Source: Metopolophium dirhodum (lineage: Eukaryota; Arthropoda; Insecta; Hemiptera; Aphididae). Taken from it: a DNA stretch of 64,000 nucleotides. This document shows, piece after piece, positions 37,239 through 48,582 of this stretch. The stretch spans positions 15,747,217 through 15,811,216 of the forward strand of contig NC_083561.1 of the NCBI RefSeq assembly GCF_019925205.1. The letters run 5' to 3'. The position numbers and the translations under genes were made by a program. The first letter of the stretch is position 1. Every line of letters starts with the position of its first letter. The notes below the pieces were generated by a model that had not been told where the DNA came from, did not search any database, and saw only the letters and a program-made list of their open reading frames with translations.

Positions 37239-40200
37239 CTAATGCTCACTCCCCTCTTTCTCTATCACGATTTATACACAAGAAAATACTGGGAAATCCG
37301 AGCAAATGCACATAAATCACGCAGCTAGATCCGTTCGCTGGCGTCTCACTATATATATATATGCATGTATTATGTACAGCGGGCAGGAAACGGAAATAAA
37401 AAGAAAACGGTCGCGTGCGACGTCTACTCGACACGAACAATATGCGTAGGTAACGGATAAAACACATCTCTATGCAGATATATTACGTTTGTATATTATA
37501 TAATATTATGTAGTATAATATAATATTATATAGTATGACACCATGCACAGCTGACGTCTAACTCCCTCAGATAAGGGGGACCCGAGGACATGATGGTTTG
37601 GGAAGGGGTGAACGTGCCAAAGCCACGAGTGACATATCATCTCCCTGGAAAATTATTATATTATAATAACAATTTCGGTTGCCGTTTATTTCTATACCAG
37701 TCATTATTTCATTATATTATCTAATATATTATATGAACTCATTTTTATTAGCAATGATTTCAAAGATTAAAAACAGCAACTCTTCCGTTTTCCTATTTAT
37801 TTGACTGAAAATATGAAACCTAAAATTATAAAATTTTGATTACGGAAGTAAATAAATAAGGTGTACCGTATAAAATAAGATGTATGTGATACAATTTGCC
37901 AGTCAGTACCTATACATGGACGAGACGGAATGAAGTGCATCATTGAAAACGGGAAAATTTTCGGCTGATCTTCACGCCCGCTCGTCATTATTTTTAGGTA
38001 TGGCGTACCTATGAGCACTGTAATAGACTTCTTACACTCACGTATGGTTGTTATACCTTATACGTATTTTTTAAATTCGATTTTACTACATTGTGAACAC
38101 GAATACGCTAAATCATTAAATTAAATATTAATCTTTTGATTGAGTTCTAAGAACATATTAAATCATTGTTTAAAGTCACGACGACGTCTATGTGCATACT
38201 TCTACCAAAATATTCAGTTATTGCGTTTTTGTTACAATCGACTATACTAAATAGTAAATGATAAATATTAAATCGGTATAGTATTATTATATATTATTAA
38301 CTGTCGTGTATTTGTTAAAACAATACACAATGTCAATATTATGTCATTGCAGAGAACAACAAGAATTGTCTACACACATTTCTGATACTTTTTCTGCCGC
38401 ATTAAATCACGTCTATATTCTATACACAAAGGTAATTGTATTAAAGAGGTAGATATAATAATATTAAGTTATTAAAAGTGTATTTCGTCGACAACGTCCT
38501 TAATCCTTATATTATAATGTAATACAATGTGCAGTAGCTAAACTAGAAATATAATACTTATATTACGACACTCCTGATACCTATTTATAAGGTATATAAT
38601 AACGTCTGTTTTCTGTATATACATACTATGTAGTGACGACGATTTCTCACTCGTTTGTATATTCCCGTGGCGGTCGTAAAGGGTGTTTCAAATTTCGTGT
38701 GACAAAAACTGTGAGGATTATTATACACGTCAATTCCTTATAATGCATAACGTCCACCAATGAAGTCACACAGACTGTACTAACCCTACTGTACTCTGCA
38801 GTACATTATTGACGCACGCAATCTTACTGTATATACGGACATCTTTTTTTCGAAATATTTGATATTTCCCGTCATAAATTCGGTTGATCGGTTTATCTGA
38901 GGACAATATTGAGTATAATATGAAAATATGTATTATCGCGACGTTCCGACAATATATTATAATATATAGTATTTTGGTACATGGTATAGTTTATATTTTA
39001 ACGAATTATGAGCAACCAGGTCAGGTTAAGTAATATTTGTGCGATAGGTACCTATAGGTTAGGTGTAGGTGAATCAAATATTGGCACGAGTGCACGACAC
39101 ACGTTGGCTTTATCATCACATAAGGCTGATGAAGAAATAAAATAAATTGCTTAAATATTATTTCAAACGTATACACCCATACGTATTACGTACCGTAGAT
39201 CCATCATTTATGTATCGTAAGATTTGTGTAACCAGTGTATGTACGACAATCAGAGTTATAAATTTAAACAAACGTCGGTTTAAATTAAGCAACTATTATT
39301 TCACACAGACACAACAAATATATTTTTTAATCTTAGTTATACACACGCCACGAGGTTGAAGAATTCAGAACTCTATACAAAATATTATAAATAATAAGAC
39401 CGATATAGAACGTAAAATAAATAGTTCCTGTTTAATTTTCGGATGAGTTTTTTTATCTTTTCAATCTGAAACGATAAATCTTTCCTTAAATAATAACAAA
39501 ACTTAATTTTATATGTTTTGATACTTAGTCCGACGTGACATTAATAATGCGAGACTAAAACTACTAAAGCCATTAAAAAACTTGCCTTCGTGGTTTCGTG
39601 TTATAATTTAACTTTGTAATGTAATTAATTTTGTGTCAACGAAAAATCTTCATCATATTTCATAACGTCCTTTATTACATTATACACTCGTACATCGATA
39701 TGCGTTGTGCTAGTTATTTTATGAGTAATTGTGCACGCGATCATATTTTGATGAAGCTATATCCATCCACCGCCTTTCGCAAAAATTAAATGAGTAACAA
39801 AATTAAATTTTATACAAGTCTCATTGTCACAGGTACCTCTGTATATAGCGACAAACAACGACGGAAAAAATATCAGTTTACCAAGAAAAAACTTTAGACG
39901 GTAAGTTTTGTTCGTTTTGTTGCCGTATAATAATAAAAAAAAATAAACAACAATCGAAAAAGTGTACGGGCCTTAACTTTTCATTGTCGTAGGCACCAAC
40001 TACCCGGTATGTACCGCATATTATTATAACGACTGTGTCGGCGACGGTGCTGATGGTTATAGGCATGAAGTCATTAGTGCGTTGTCGTCGTCGTTTGCTT
40101 AAACTCATTTTCACAGCCTTCGAGTAGGTACCTACCTACTTACCTGCCCGCGAACCTATAATAATTCAACCGGGCAACGAGTTTTCCTATACACATATTG

Positions 40201-42101
40201 GTATCTACGAGACACTTTAACAGTATTATTATTATTATTATCTTTATATATATATATGCACCGAGAAAGAATCTTTTCTCTATAGGTACGCTCTCGCCCC
40301 CGTGCAGTGTGCATCGCGTATATTAAAAAATATTATATATTTATACGCGTTTGTAGCCGACTGCGATACCATCGCACAAGTGTATGTGTGTGTTGGCAGG
40401 GTGCTATATATGCTGATGATGCTGCCGCTGCACCGGGTTACGAGAGCCAATAATATTAGTAGATATAATATAAAACAAACCGGGAGAAAGATTTTAATCG
40501 TCTCCCGTGTTTTTCTCCGCACGTACCTATACCAGTGTATATTATATTATATTATTGTAATACACATACAGACTTATATACCTACACACACGCACAATCG
40601 CCCTTTGTGACGTTCGAACGCGTATTATAAATATTAACGCTGTACGCACTTGCGCGGCGGCGCGGCCGAGTCTTAAATCATGACGCCGCCGACGCCGCCG
40701 CCGCCGCCGAGTGTCATCGCGCCAGTTTTGTTTTGTTTTTTCTTACATTTTTTTACCCCGACGGTAGCCTGTTCTCTACCAAACAAACGGCTTTCATCAC
40801 AATGCCCCCACGGAACGACTTTTTTTTACTCGGATTCCCCTCGACCATCTCTTCTCTCTTACTCTACCGCCGCCGTTTTTTCCTCCACGTCCCAATATAC
40901 CTACGACAATTACGAAAACCAATATTTATATACCTGCCTACCGGTTAACTTCAATAGTATATTATATAGGTGTATGACGATATTATATTTTAATAACGTG
41001 CGACGGCATCGAGGCCAACCGGCACCACATTTCATCCGCGGTCGACTTAAGACGATATATTCCACGCGACCATGTTGGCCGCGGCACATTTTAAGTACCT
41101 ACTACCTAGGTACAAATATAAAATATAATGCGTAAGACGATAAAATATAATAACAAATCCAACATTTTCATGCGTCGTTGTTGATATACGTACTTACACG
41201 GAGAGGGTTTAGTGTTTAAGCGACTCGAGTTCAATCACCGGACGTAATAATATAATATACCGCGAAAATCGTACACCAGCCTCAGGCTATCGTATACAAT
41301 TCGCCGAGTGCTAGCCGGTGTAGACTAGAAAATATTATTTTTCAACAAGACTTGACTGCGTATATCAGTATACCTATGTTTTTAACAGAATCAGAGCAAA
41401 ACTATCGATAGCGGTAATACGTGACTGCAGAGGGGTCGACCGACGTGCGGTTCTTGTCGTTTCCGCTATATACCTAGCTATAAAAAATATAACATACACA
41501 TTTTTTTTTTAATGATTCTGACCAAAGAATTAACGAATCTCAATATTAAAATTATTTGAAATACACATAGACCTACTAAAATGTTTGAATAATTTCAAAA
41601 ATATAACGCTATTTGTATATAATATTGTCTATATGAAATTGACTCTATTGACTATTCTTTTATGGAACCAGTGACTAATATAGGTGACTGATGTGCATCC
41701 AACTACAATTACCTTTATTAGCTGGCCCCGGCACGTAGATAATTAATCCACAAAAAACGGTCGGCGACTTTCGTCTCGTTTAAGACTCGTTTCGCCGAAA
41801 TGAAATTTTATCGCACTCGAGTGTACCTATACTTGATTAGTGATTACTGATTACCATAAGAGAGTGTCTTGAAAATAATTACTTAAATCAAATTCGTGGA
41901 CATATTTTCATCGAATTGCACAACGCTTATAAGTTATAATATAATACGTTTATGCCTACTCGCATGGACGCGAAAATCATTTGATACGGATGACGGACGG
42001 CGATGACCTTCGTTGTCGTGAGAATGATCATTGATGAATAACAAAAAATATCGTGGTTACCCACTCGCTATGTATATGCCTCAACCGAGCTTACCACGTG
42101 T

Positions 42102-42260
42102 TTACAGCCCATATTGAGGAATTCGTATTTGAAAAGTTATTGTCTCGAAGACATTCATAGAGATTCCAAACATGTACGGTCCAACCGCGTAAACATGGCC
42201 TGGGTGACCGTTGACCATATTGTTTACGGTATACTCACGGTGAGCGGGTAACGACAACAT
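42102..42260 (-). CDS. 52-residue ORF overlapping an opposite-strand exon-like segment
   Basis: A true ATG at 42260 opens 52 codons to TAA. The product begins MLSLPAHREYTVNNMVNGHP and continues GHVYAVGPYMFGISMN, ending in QIRIPQYGL. It has diverse, non-repetitive composition and no known domain. On the other strand, 42108-42239 is bounded by an acceptor (ccacgtgtttacag) and a strong donor (CTCACG followed by gtgagc). It is open for exactly 44 codons (PILRNSYLKSYCLEDIHRDS and onward). Only one reading is likely real. The surrounding 42.0-42.5 kb is unusually free of AT repeats. Confidence 0.3.
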   Translation of the reverse strand: MLSLPAHREYTVNNMVNGHPGHVYAVGPYMFGISMNVFETITFQIRIPQYGL

Positions 42261-42344
42261 TTTCTATCGATTAAATGTTCGTCGCAGTCTTTTTCTCCCC
42301 GTGCCCGTTCGATTCCAACGTTTTTGAGATTTTTTTTCCTTTTC

Positions 42345-42533
42345 CTATACACGTCCAGGAGCACGTTGTGCAATACTATGAAATTTCGTCCGTGAATATC
42401 GATCTATAACCAACCATTTTTGTGTCAAATTATGTAGTGTTGAGCTGCAGTTGCCAAACGAGTCTTGATCACCTCCGGCCCGACGACACGTGCCACCCGT
42501 TTCCCGAAGATTACGCGCCTCGCGATGCGTCAA
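42345..42533 (-). CDS. 62-codon open frame near the 42.1 kb ORF
   Basis: A minus-strand frame with a non-ATG start (TTG) and a polar product: THREARNLRETGGTCRRAGG, then DQDSFGNCSSTLHNLTQKWL and a basic tail. There is a donor-like GAG/gtgatc inside it. It lies 84 bases upstream (in minus-strand sense) of the 52-residue ORF. The two could be pieces of one decayed or spliced gene. No family is recognised. Confidence 0.18.
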   Translation of the reverse strand: MTHREARNLRETGGTCRRAGGDQDSFGNCSSTLHNLTQKWLVIDRYSRTKFHSIAQRAPGRV

Positions 42534-42540
42534 GATAAGA

Positions 42541-44751
42541 TATTATACTTAGTCACCTATAATATTCACAGGAATTTCTTGTAAATAGGACTAGACATTG
42601 TCTTACGTCTCTATACTACGGTAATTAGAATTTATTGTATTTAATATTTAAATATTACAATATGGATAAGTTTGGAAAATCCGAAGAAATAACCTTGGTA
42701 AAATAATCGCTTGATTCCATGACAATTTTATACCTATATTATTGTACTAGAACATTTTAAATATCAACAATTAAATTTACATGTCGGTGACACATTTAAA
42801 TTTAGTGTAATGTAACTAGAATGCGCAAGACGATGTGTGTCCGATATACCTATACTTGTATTATTTGGTTTGTTATACGCAGCCGATCTAAAGTTATCGG
42901 TATTTTTATGAACACCAAATGATGTTTGAGTATGATTATTGCTGCGCAAGTGTATCCACCATATATTATACATTATACATTGTACCTATGTGCGAAAAAC
43001 TCCACAACGACTAGGTACAACATACTCCGCAAAATATGTATATTTTTGCAATAATTAATAAAAATATTTATCATATTATCATATTGCTTATGTATTTATT
43101 AATTTATATGTGATAAGTACATGTTACAACTATTGGTTACCTACCTATAAGACTATACATACTAATACATTTTAAATTATTGATTAATTACAAAATATGA
43201 CACATGACATAATTTTTAGATATATTTTTTTTCAAAATAGTTTACACTAAAAAAATGCATAATAATATAATTTTATAATATTATTATTTTTGCGCTTATA
43301 CGAGTGCGATTATATCGAAGGAAATGTCGTATAATATTATTAGGTATACCGATGAAATTGATTAAAATCGGTAATATTATTTTTAGTTTTCCGAATTAGT
43401 CTTTCTTACGCACCTCTTGCGAAACTTTTTACTTTTTTGTATATATATACATAGTACAGTAATATTATCTTTAAATTTTATGCACCTATTATGTACTATA
43501 GTATAAACTATACAGTATAGACAGATACATACGATATTCATAATATATGTATATATTATTGCAATAATAATTTGTTAGTTACCTGATGTGATTTTATCGA
43601 TCGTTTTTTACGACTTGTTTCGTTTCAATTTATTATTGTAATGATTTTTTAGTGTTTCGCGAGGGTGTATACAGTATATAATGTATATTATAATAAATTA
43701 AACGTAAAAGCTAATGCATTTTACATTTTTTTTTCTAACAAATCTCGATTTAAGTATTTTTTTTCAAATCTCGCTTTGTTCAAATGTTATTTTAAACCCA
43801 CGCGGAATTAAATTAAAACAACAATGGCTCCGACTAGGGCGAGCATGTTGTCGCTGCCGTTAAATTTAACATTTGTAATTCAAATCAAAATCAGACAGTT
43901 TTAAAACAACAACACTTTTTAGTTTTATTCTTTCAATAATAGCGTATTTTTTTAATTGTTTTAATTATATTTACTAGCATTAAAACAAACAACGATTTTC
44001 ATGCACTCTAAAGACAGATTACGATGGTTGCGTTATTTCGTATAGTTACAGTGAAATTATAGGGAGGGGATTTTTGAACCTAGTAGGTACCTATAATCAA
44101 TAAATAACTACATAATAATATATAATATTAAGTAGGTAACAAAATAATCGTTTATCTTTTTTTTTCCCCAACGAATACATTTCTATGTGCCGTGTGAAAC
44201 ATTCCAAATAGAATTTCGAATAACTCGGCTAAACGTAAATATAAAACTGTAATTTGTTTGGTTAGTATCGATAAATAAGTTATGCATATTATAATATCAT
44301 ACAAACAGTTTATCGTTATAGGAAGCTTTAAATACAATCTTAGGGTATGTATCCGTTAACCGGTTTAACTATATTTCCAACGTAACTAGGGAACCCAATG
44401 CACACAACTTACTGCACGCGACATACCTACCTATATATTAAGATTCCGAACAATAATTTACGTGTGAAAAGTACCGAGTGGTCGGCATCGGCCATCGGGA
44501 AGCGATACTATAAAGGTGTAAAATTAACCACTCGGATGATGTGCATGTATGTATTATACACACAATAAAGTATATACGATGTACATATATATATATATAT
44601 GCACACGATGACGTTAGGTTATAAAGAGAAATCGCTCTCGCATCTGACACGTGTTGATTAATATTTAACATTCATCATGATATTACAAAATATATAATAA
44701 TATTATATGTAGGTACATTTTGTTTTAATTCCCATTTCGTTTGCGCAGTAA
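42541..44751. other. Noncoding stretch
   Basis: AT-rich, with few simple repeats. A 26-codon ATG frame with a good initiation context (CAACAATGG) sits at 43824-43904, but it is too short to call. A 69-codon minus-strand frame without proper signals covers 42764-42973. No splice structure is evident. Confidence 0.5.
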
Positions 44752-45015
44752 ATGACCAATAAAAATAATAATTTATGTATACTTAACCCGTTCGGATTTA
44801 ATGAAAAACGTAATAAATCTCAGCATCCGAATATATTGTTGCTATTATTTATTATAGTGAACTCAGGATGTAGAACGAATAAAGCAGATTATATGACGAT
44901 AAAATACACGTTATGCAAATATTATTTTTATCAGTGCAAACATTCATGTGTACATCACAATATTTCTAAACATGTCTATTGTGAATATTGTAATATTGGT
45001 CATTCGACTGTATAA
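44752..45015 (+). CDS. Candidate small cysteine-rich protein, 87 residues
   Basis: An ATG directly follows a strong acceptor (tcccatttcgtttgcgcag, then TAAATG), suggesting translation could start near the front of an exon. The product has a hydrophobic stretch NILLLLFIIVNSG at residues 27-39. Then come six cysteines at about 40, 55, 62, 66, 77 and 80, with several histidines: CKHSCVHHN and CEYCNIGH. A short secreted or anchored Cys-rich protein, or a Cys/His metal-binding module, are both possible. The hydrophobic span starts late for a classical signal peptide. No known family is recognised, and no poly(A) signal was identified nearby. Confidence 0.3.
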   Translation: MTNKNNNLCILNPFGFNEKRNKSQHPNILLLLFIIVNSGCRTNKADYMTIKYTLCKYYFYQCKHSCVHHNISKHVYCEYCNIGHSTV

Positions 45016-45706
45016 CTATGTCGTTACAAACTACACGTCTACACGGTATGGATTTCACTCATCGTATATGTAAATCACGGGAAATTCGATAACCGACCTT
45101 TCTCATTAGCTTAGCTTTCATTCGAAAAAAAAATTATTTATTTTCAATATCGTATTTTTAGCAACGCTGTGGCATCCAGTTGATAAAAAAATTCATTATA
45201 ATAACGACGTATTTAATTTCATTATATTATAATAAGTGGGTGTGTATAAGGCTTCAGATGTTGTTTTAATAGAGAAATAATATTGAGACGAATAAAATAT
45301 GATCTATTGTAAGTTGTAACCCATATCGCACTCAAGAGATTTAATTTTATCATATTATCATGAATGTAAGTCATTACTTCGATCATTATATAATAATAGT
45401 ACCTATAATATTATATAAATAGCAGGTACCGTTAAAATAGTGTACGTTTTTTAAACATCGCAGCATTTGAAATAATTCCTTTACCTAGCGTTTTATTATT
45501 AGGTCTGTCAAATAATAATTTATATGTATAACAAACTTAAAATAAGTTTTTACTTTTACGGATATCATATTTTGATAAAAATAAAAAATTATATAGGTAC
45601 AATGCTATACAATAGTGTTTACATACTATATATATATAATACTTACGACTATTGTAATACATAGTAATAGTTGTAGATAAAAAGTTTTATAAATTTAATA
45701 TTACAG

Positions 45707-45917
45707 AAATGACAGACATTACCTACCCAAGAACCGTTATAATATATAACGTGAACACTGAACTGGAATGGTGCAATTTAAAATATCAGTGTACCTGTAT
45801 AGAAACAAACAAATATTTTCATTCTGTGTACCACTCTATTATTACAAAACCTATAGAGAAAAATATGATGTACGAGATCGTTTATTCAAAATTACAATTA
45901 TTTCATCTTACAACACA
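45707..45917 (+). CDS. Candidate exon with ATG near its start
   Basis: An acceptor (tttaatattacag) lies two bases before ATGACAGACATTACC. The frame is open for 69 codons and ends at a consensus donor (AACACA followed by gtaagt); unspliced, it would stop one codon further. The product starts MTDITYPRTVIIYNVNTELE and includes WCNLKYQCTCIETNKYF. Composition is soluble and mixed, with no recognisable domain. It lies 0.7 kb downstream of the Cys-rich ORF on the same strand, but phases do not join the two simply. A second frame is also open over much of the exon, which weakens the coding call. Confidence 0.3.
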
Positions 45918-46589
45918 GTAAGTCAAACCAAAATAATAAAAACATCGTCGTATTATTACGATAGTTTAAAAAAACCGTAGTTAGATGAACTGTAAATAAT
46001 ATGAAAATTTAAAAATTACGTTCACCGTAAGTCTAAGTACCTATATATAAAACTGCTATTGTACTCAAAAACGATTAACTGTGATAAATACATAAAACAT
46101 TCATCAGCACCAATAGGGGTTTAAAGAGAGAGAGAAAAAAATAAAATATAATTCAATAATTCACATTTACGACAGCCAAAAACTATCCACCCTGTTGAAC
46201 ACGTGCAGTTTTCGTGAACTACTGTTCCAATAATTTTTTTTTTTGTTATTTAAAATAATAAATATTATATTCTAAAGAATTTATGATGGTACATGTGTTA
46301 ACCATGAAAACCACCCCAGTGAATTGTCGACAGTCGACAATTGATCAGAAACATCATTGTTAGATTAATGAGTGGCTGTGGTATATATATATGCGTACCT
46401 ACGAACGTTTTTTTTTTATATATATATAATAGTTACAATTCTACTACAATAAAAAAAGAGAATTTCCCTACAACAGTTCAAACGATTTACCTATGTATAT
46501 GCGTCGAACACGGCCAGCCCACTGTGGCGATTACCATTGTAAAGCGTTTAACCGACAATCGCTTCGTTTCATTTTTTTTTTTTTTTCAG

Positions 46590-46848
46590 TGTGTACTACG
46601 CGTTTTTGTTCGATTCACGCAGAAAAATGATTTTTCGAATCCGGGAGCGACGTTCTTACATTACAATAACGTACCCGACCACCGCATGGGTCGGACACAT
46701 GGCAAATTACGAAATATCCAATGCACGCGTTATTATTCGACACAAAACCTCAGTGTGTCATGCTCGCCGACTGTGCAACATTTATGGACTATATACTGTG
46801 CGTGCTGTCTGCGTCCATATTATTATAATATACAACGCGCGCGTATAA
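46590..46848 (+). CDS. Candidate exon after a very strong acceptor; frame uncertain
   Basis: A run of 17 T followed by CAG immediately precedes sequence that is open in two plus-strand frames for about 85 codons. One reads VYYAFLFDSRRKMIFRIRER and continues RSYITITYPTTAWVGHMANY. The other reads CVLRVFVRFTQKNDFSNPGA. The first looks more protein-like, with alternating hydrophobic and basic residues. No donor could be fixed. The sequence is non-repetitive until about 46810. The larger 170-codon frame running through the T tract from 46341 is not taken as a gene, since it starts at TTG and crosses low-complexity DNA. Confidence 0.25.
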
Positions 46849-46956
46849 TATAATATAACACAATAATGGTTGGTACACGGTCACGTATAATATAACTCTG
46901 ACGTTTTAAAAGTAAGTGCATTTAAAACCACCCGTCGCGATGATAATGTCGTCAAA

Positions 46957-47172
46957 ATGGTTCGATTTTCAGCACAATTTGTTTTAATGTTGGCGCGAAC
47001 TATAAGCGTTGAGTTTATATTGTTGTCGAGTCGGCTGCTGAATATTTTTCAAAGACCAAAGATATGTGCCAATATGTGTCATTGTGGTCACTGGTGTAAA
47101 TGGTGTGGAGGGAGGTGGAGGGGGGGTTGTGTTAAGGAGGATTTAGCCACCCCTATAAATAAGATATCGTAG
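46957..47172 (+). CDS. 71-residue ORF with Cys/His/Trp-rich C-terminus
   Basis: An ATG in a good context (caaaATGG) opens 71 codons. The N-terminal half is hydrophobic (FVLMLARTISVEFILL). The C-terminal half is dense in Cys, His, Trp and Gly: MCHCGHWCKWCGGRW, then GGC. The latter partly reflects a GGTGGAGGG-type purine tract, so it may be accidental. It could encode a tiny secreted or anchored Cys-rich peptide. No family is recognised and no splice sites flank it clearly. Confidence 0.2.
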   Translation: MVRFSAQFVLMLARTISVEFILLSSRLLNIFQRPKICANMCHCGHWCKWCGGRWRGGCVKEDLATPINKIS

Positions 47173-48139
47173 ACAATTTAGTGTTAAGATTTTAATCATA
47201 ATTGATTTTAATTTCTGATTTTATTATGCTTTGCATTTATTATTGTAAAAATACAATAAGTACCTAAAATATAGGTAGGGCGTAGGTAAATTCATTATCA
47301 ATAATAATAATTGTCAATTGATATGTTTTATAGTTGAAGATATGATGATTACCGATTACTTTGTGATGAGTATTGATAAAACCGGAAAAGAGATGTGGAC
47401 AAAGAATATGTCTTTACACTAAAATCTATAGAATAAGTTAGGCTCAAGCCATATTTTCAGAACTTATTTACGTCTATGTTCGGAGTAAATACTTTTTAAA
47501 GCGTGTATTAGTTGCTAAGCAATTAAGGCGTCATACGGGGAAGCCAGGGGTAGCAATTGTTACCCCACCGTTTTTATTTGGGTTGCAAATAAACAGCTAC
47601 AGTACTTCGCGAGAAATATGTAAGAAAATACGAATTAATTCTTTTATTTAAACTATTTTCCATAAAAATTGGTTAAATTGACCAACTTTAGTTAACATCA
47701 CTTTTAATATATATTAAACTAAATAATAATTGATTAAGAAATAAAAATAATTATATGGAAGGTGGATATAACTAAGTGTCTTGAACACTTCCTTGAGAAT
47801 TAAATTGTGAGATTAATGATACTATATATTTCTACCTTATAACGGCTAATAATGATGAACAGTTGACTAAGACTTATCGATCCACCGACTACTCCCAGGC
47901 TTCATTAGACCACATGCAATTTAATTAAAATTTTAAAATATTCTTCAAGATGCTGTGTTGTTACGCCATGCACGATGTTACTCCAAATGACGCTGGGTTG
48001 CTTTATTAGTATAGTTATCGACCCACATAGTACATATAGGTTATCTCAGACTATCTCACTAAAATTGCCGTATCGAATCCATGAACCAAGATACAAGATA
48101 TATGTGAGTGTGTCTGTATGTGTATATAAGAGTAACATG
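47173..48139. other. Noncoding stretch
   Basis: AT-rich. It contains a short palindrome at 47547-47566 (GGGGTA and TACCCC around GCAATTGT), preceded by CA so that the string CAGGGGTA resembles a hAT-type terminus, but no partner end was found. Confidence 0.5.
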
Positions 48140-48582
48140 CAGAGTGTAACAGGAAGACCTGACAGATGAAAAAGCTTTTGTTCTAATCAATATTATTAAA
48201 TTTTTCTTTTATATATAATTTAAAGTCACTTGCGTTACACATATAATATAAAAAACAATTTAATTTTTTAATACTGAAAATAAAAGATTTCATATTTGAT
48301 TCAAATTTTTTTGGAAAATTTCAAACTAACCAATTTTAGATCTGATAATAAGAACTATTTTTTTGGTAAAAACATTTATACAAGTCAAAAAGTTTATTTT
48401 TTAGAAATTTTTAAAATATCAATATTTTTTTGAGTAACTAAATTAATTTAAATATTATTTTTGAGAATTTCTTGACGTGAGTAATATTTCTTAAATTATT
48501 TATTATTCATATAATTTTCACAATTGTTGTCAAGCGTTTAAGTAGCATCTTTCTTTTTTTCAGGTCTTCCTGTTACACTCTG
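48140..48582. mobile_element. MITE with perfect 23-bp terminal inverted repeats
   Basis: The first 23 bases (48140-48162, starting CAGAGTGTAACAGG) are perfectly inverted at 48560-48582. The 397-base interior is AT-rich and noncoding, with several T tracts. The outer flanks read ATG on the left and TAT on the right, compatible with a decayed TA target duplication. Together with the CAG-ended termini this suggests a non-autonomous Tc1/mariner-like element. The perfect terminal match implies modest age or selection for pairing. Confidence 0.8.

Larger units (their letters stand above)
35198..42101. other. Upstream part of the minus-strand locus, mostly noncoding
   Basis: AT-rich, with scattered CG-rich islands at about 36.2-36.35, 37.05-37.45, 39.9-40.1 and 40.6-41.1 kb. 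Apart from the two weak minus-strand exon candidates listed separately, I could not find the glycine loop, the VAVK lysine or the hinge segment of a kinase N-lobe. Either those exons are diverged, or I missed them, or they lie further right. A tract of cccccccccct at about 35869-35883 and (GT)n at 36139-36157 are the main simple repeats. Confidence 0.4.

Noticed and set aside
40680..41135. 151-residue ATG frame with Pro-run and leader-like hydrophobic stretch
   Set aside because: It begins in GCC/CCG triplet repeats and continues into AT-rich sequence with no domain or splice context. Composition explains the openness.
46341..46589. Upstream part of the 170-codon frame
   Set aside because: It starts at TTG and crosses AT and poly-T tracts. 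Only the part after the T17-CAG acceptor was kept as a candidate.
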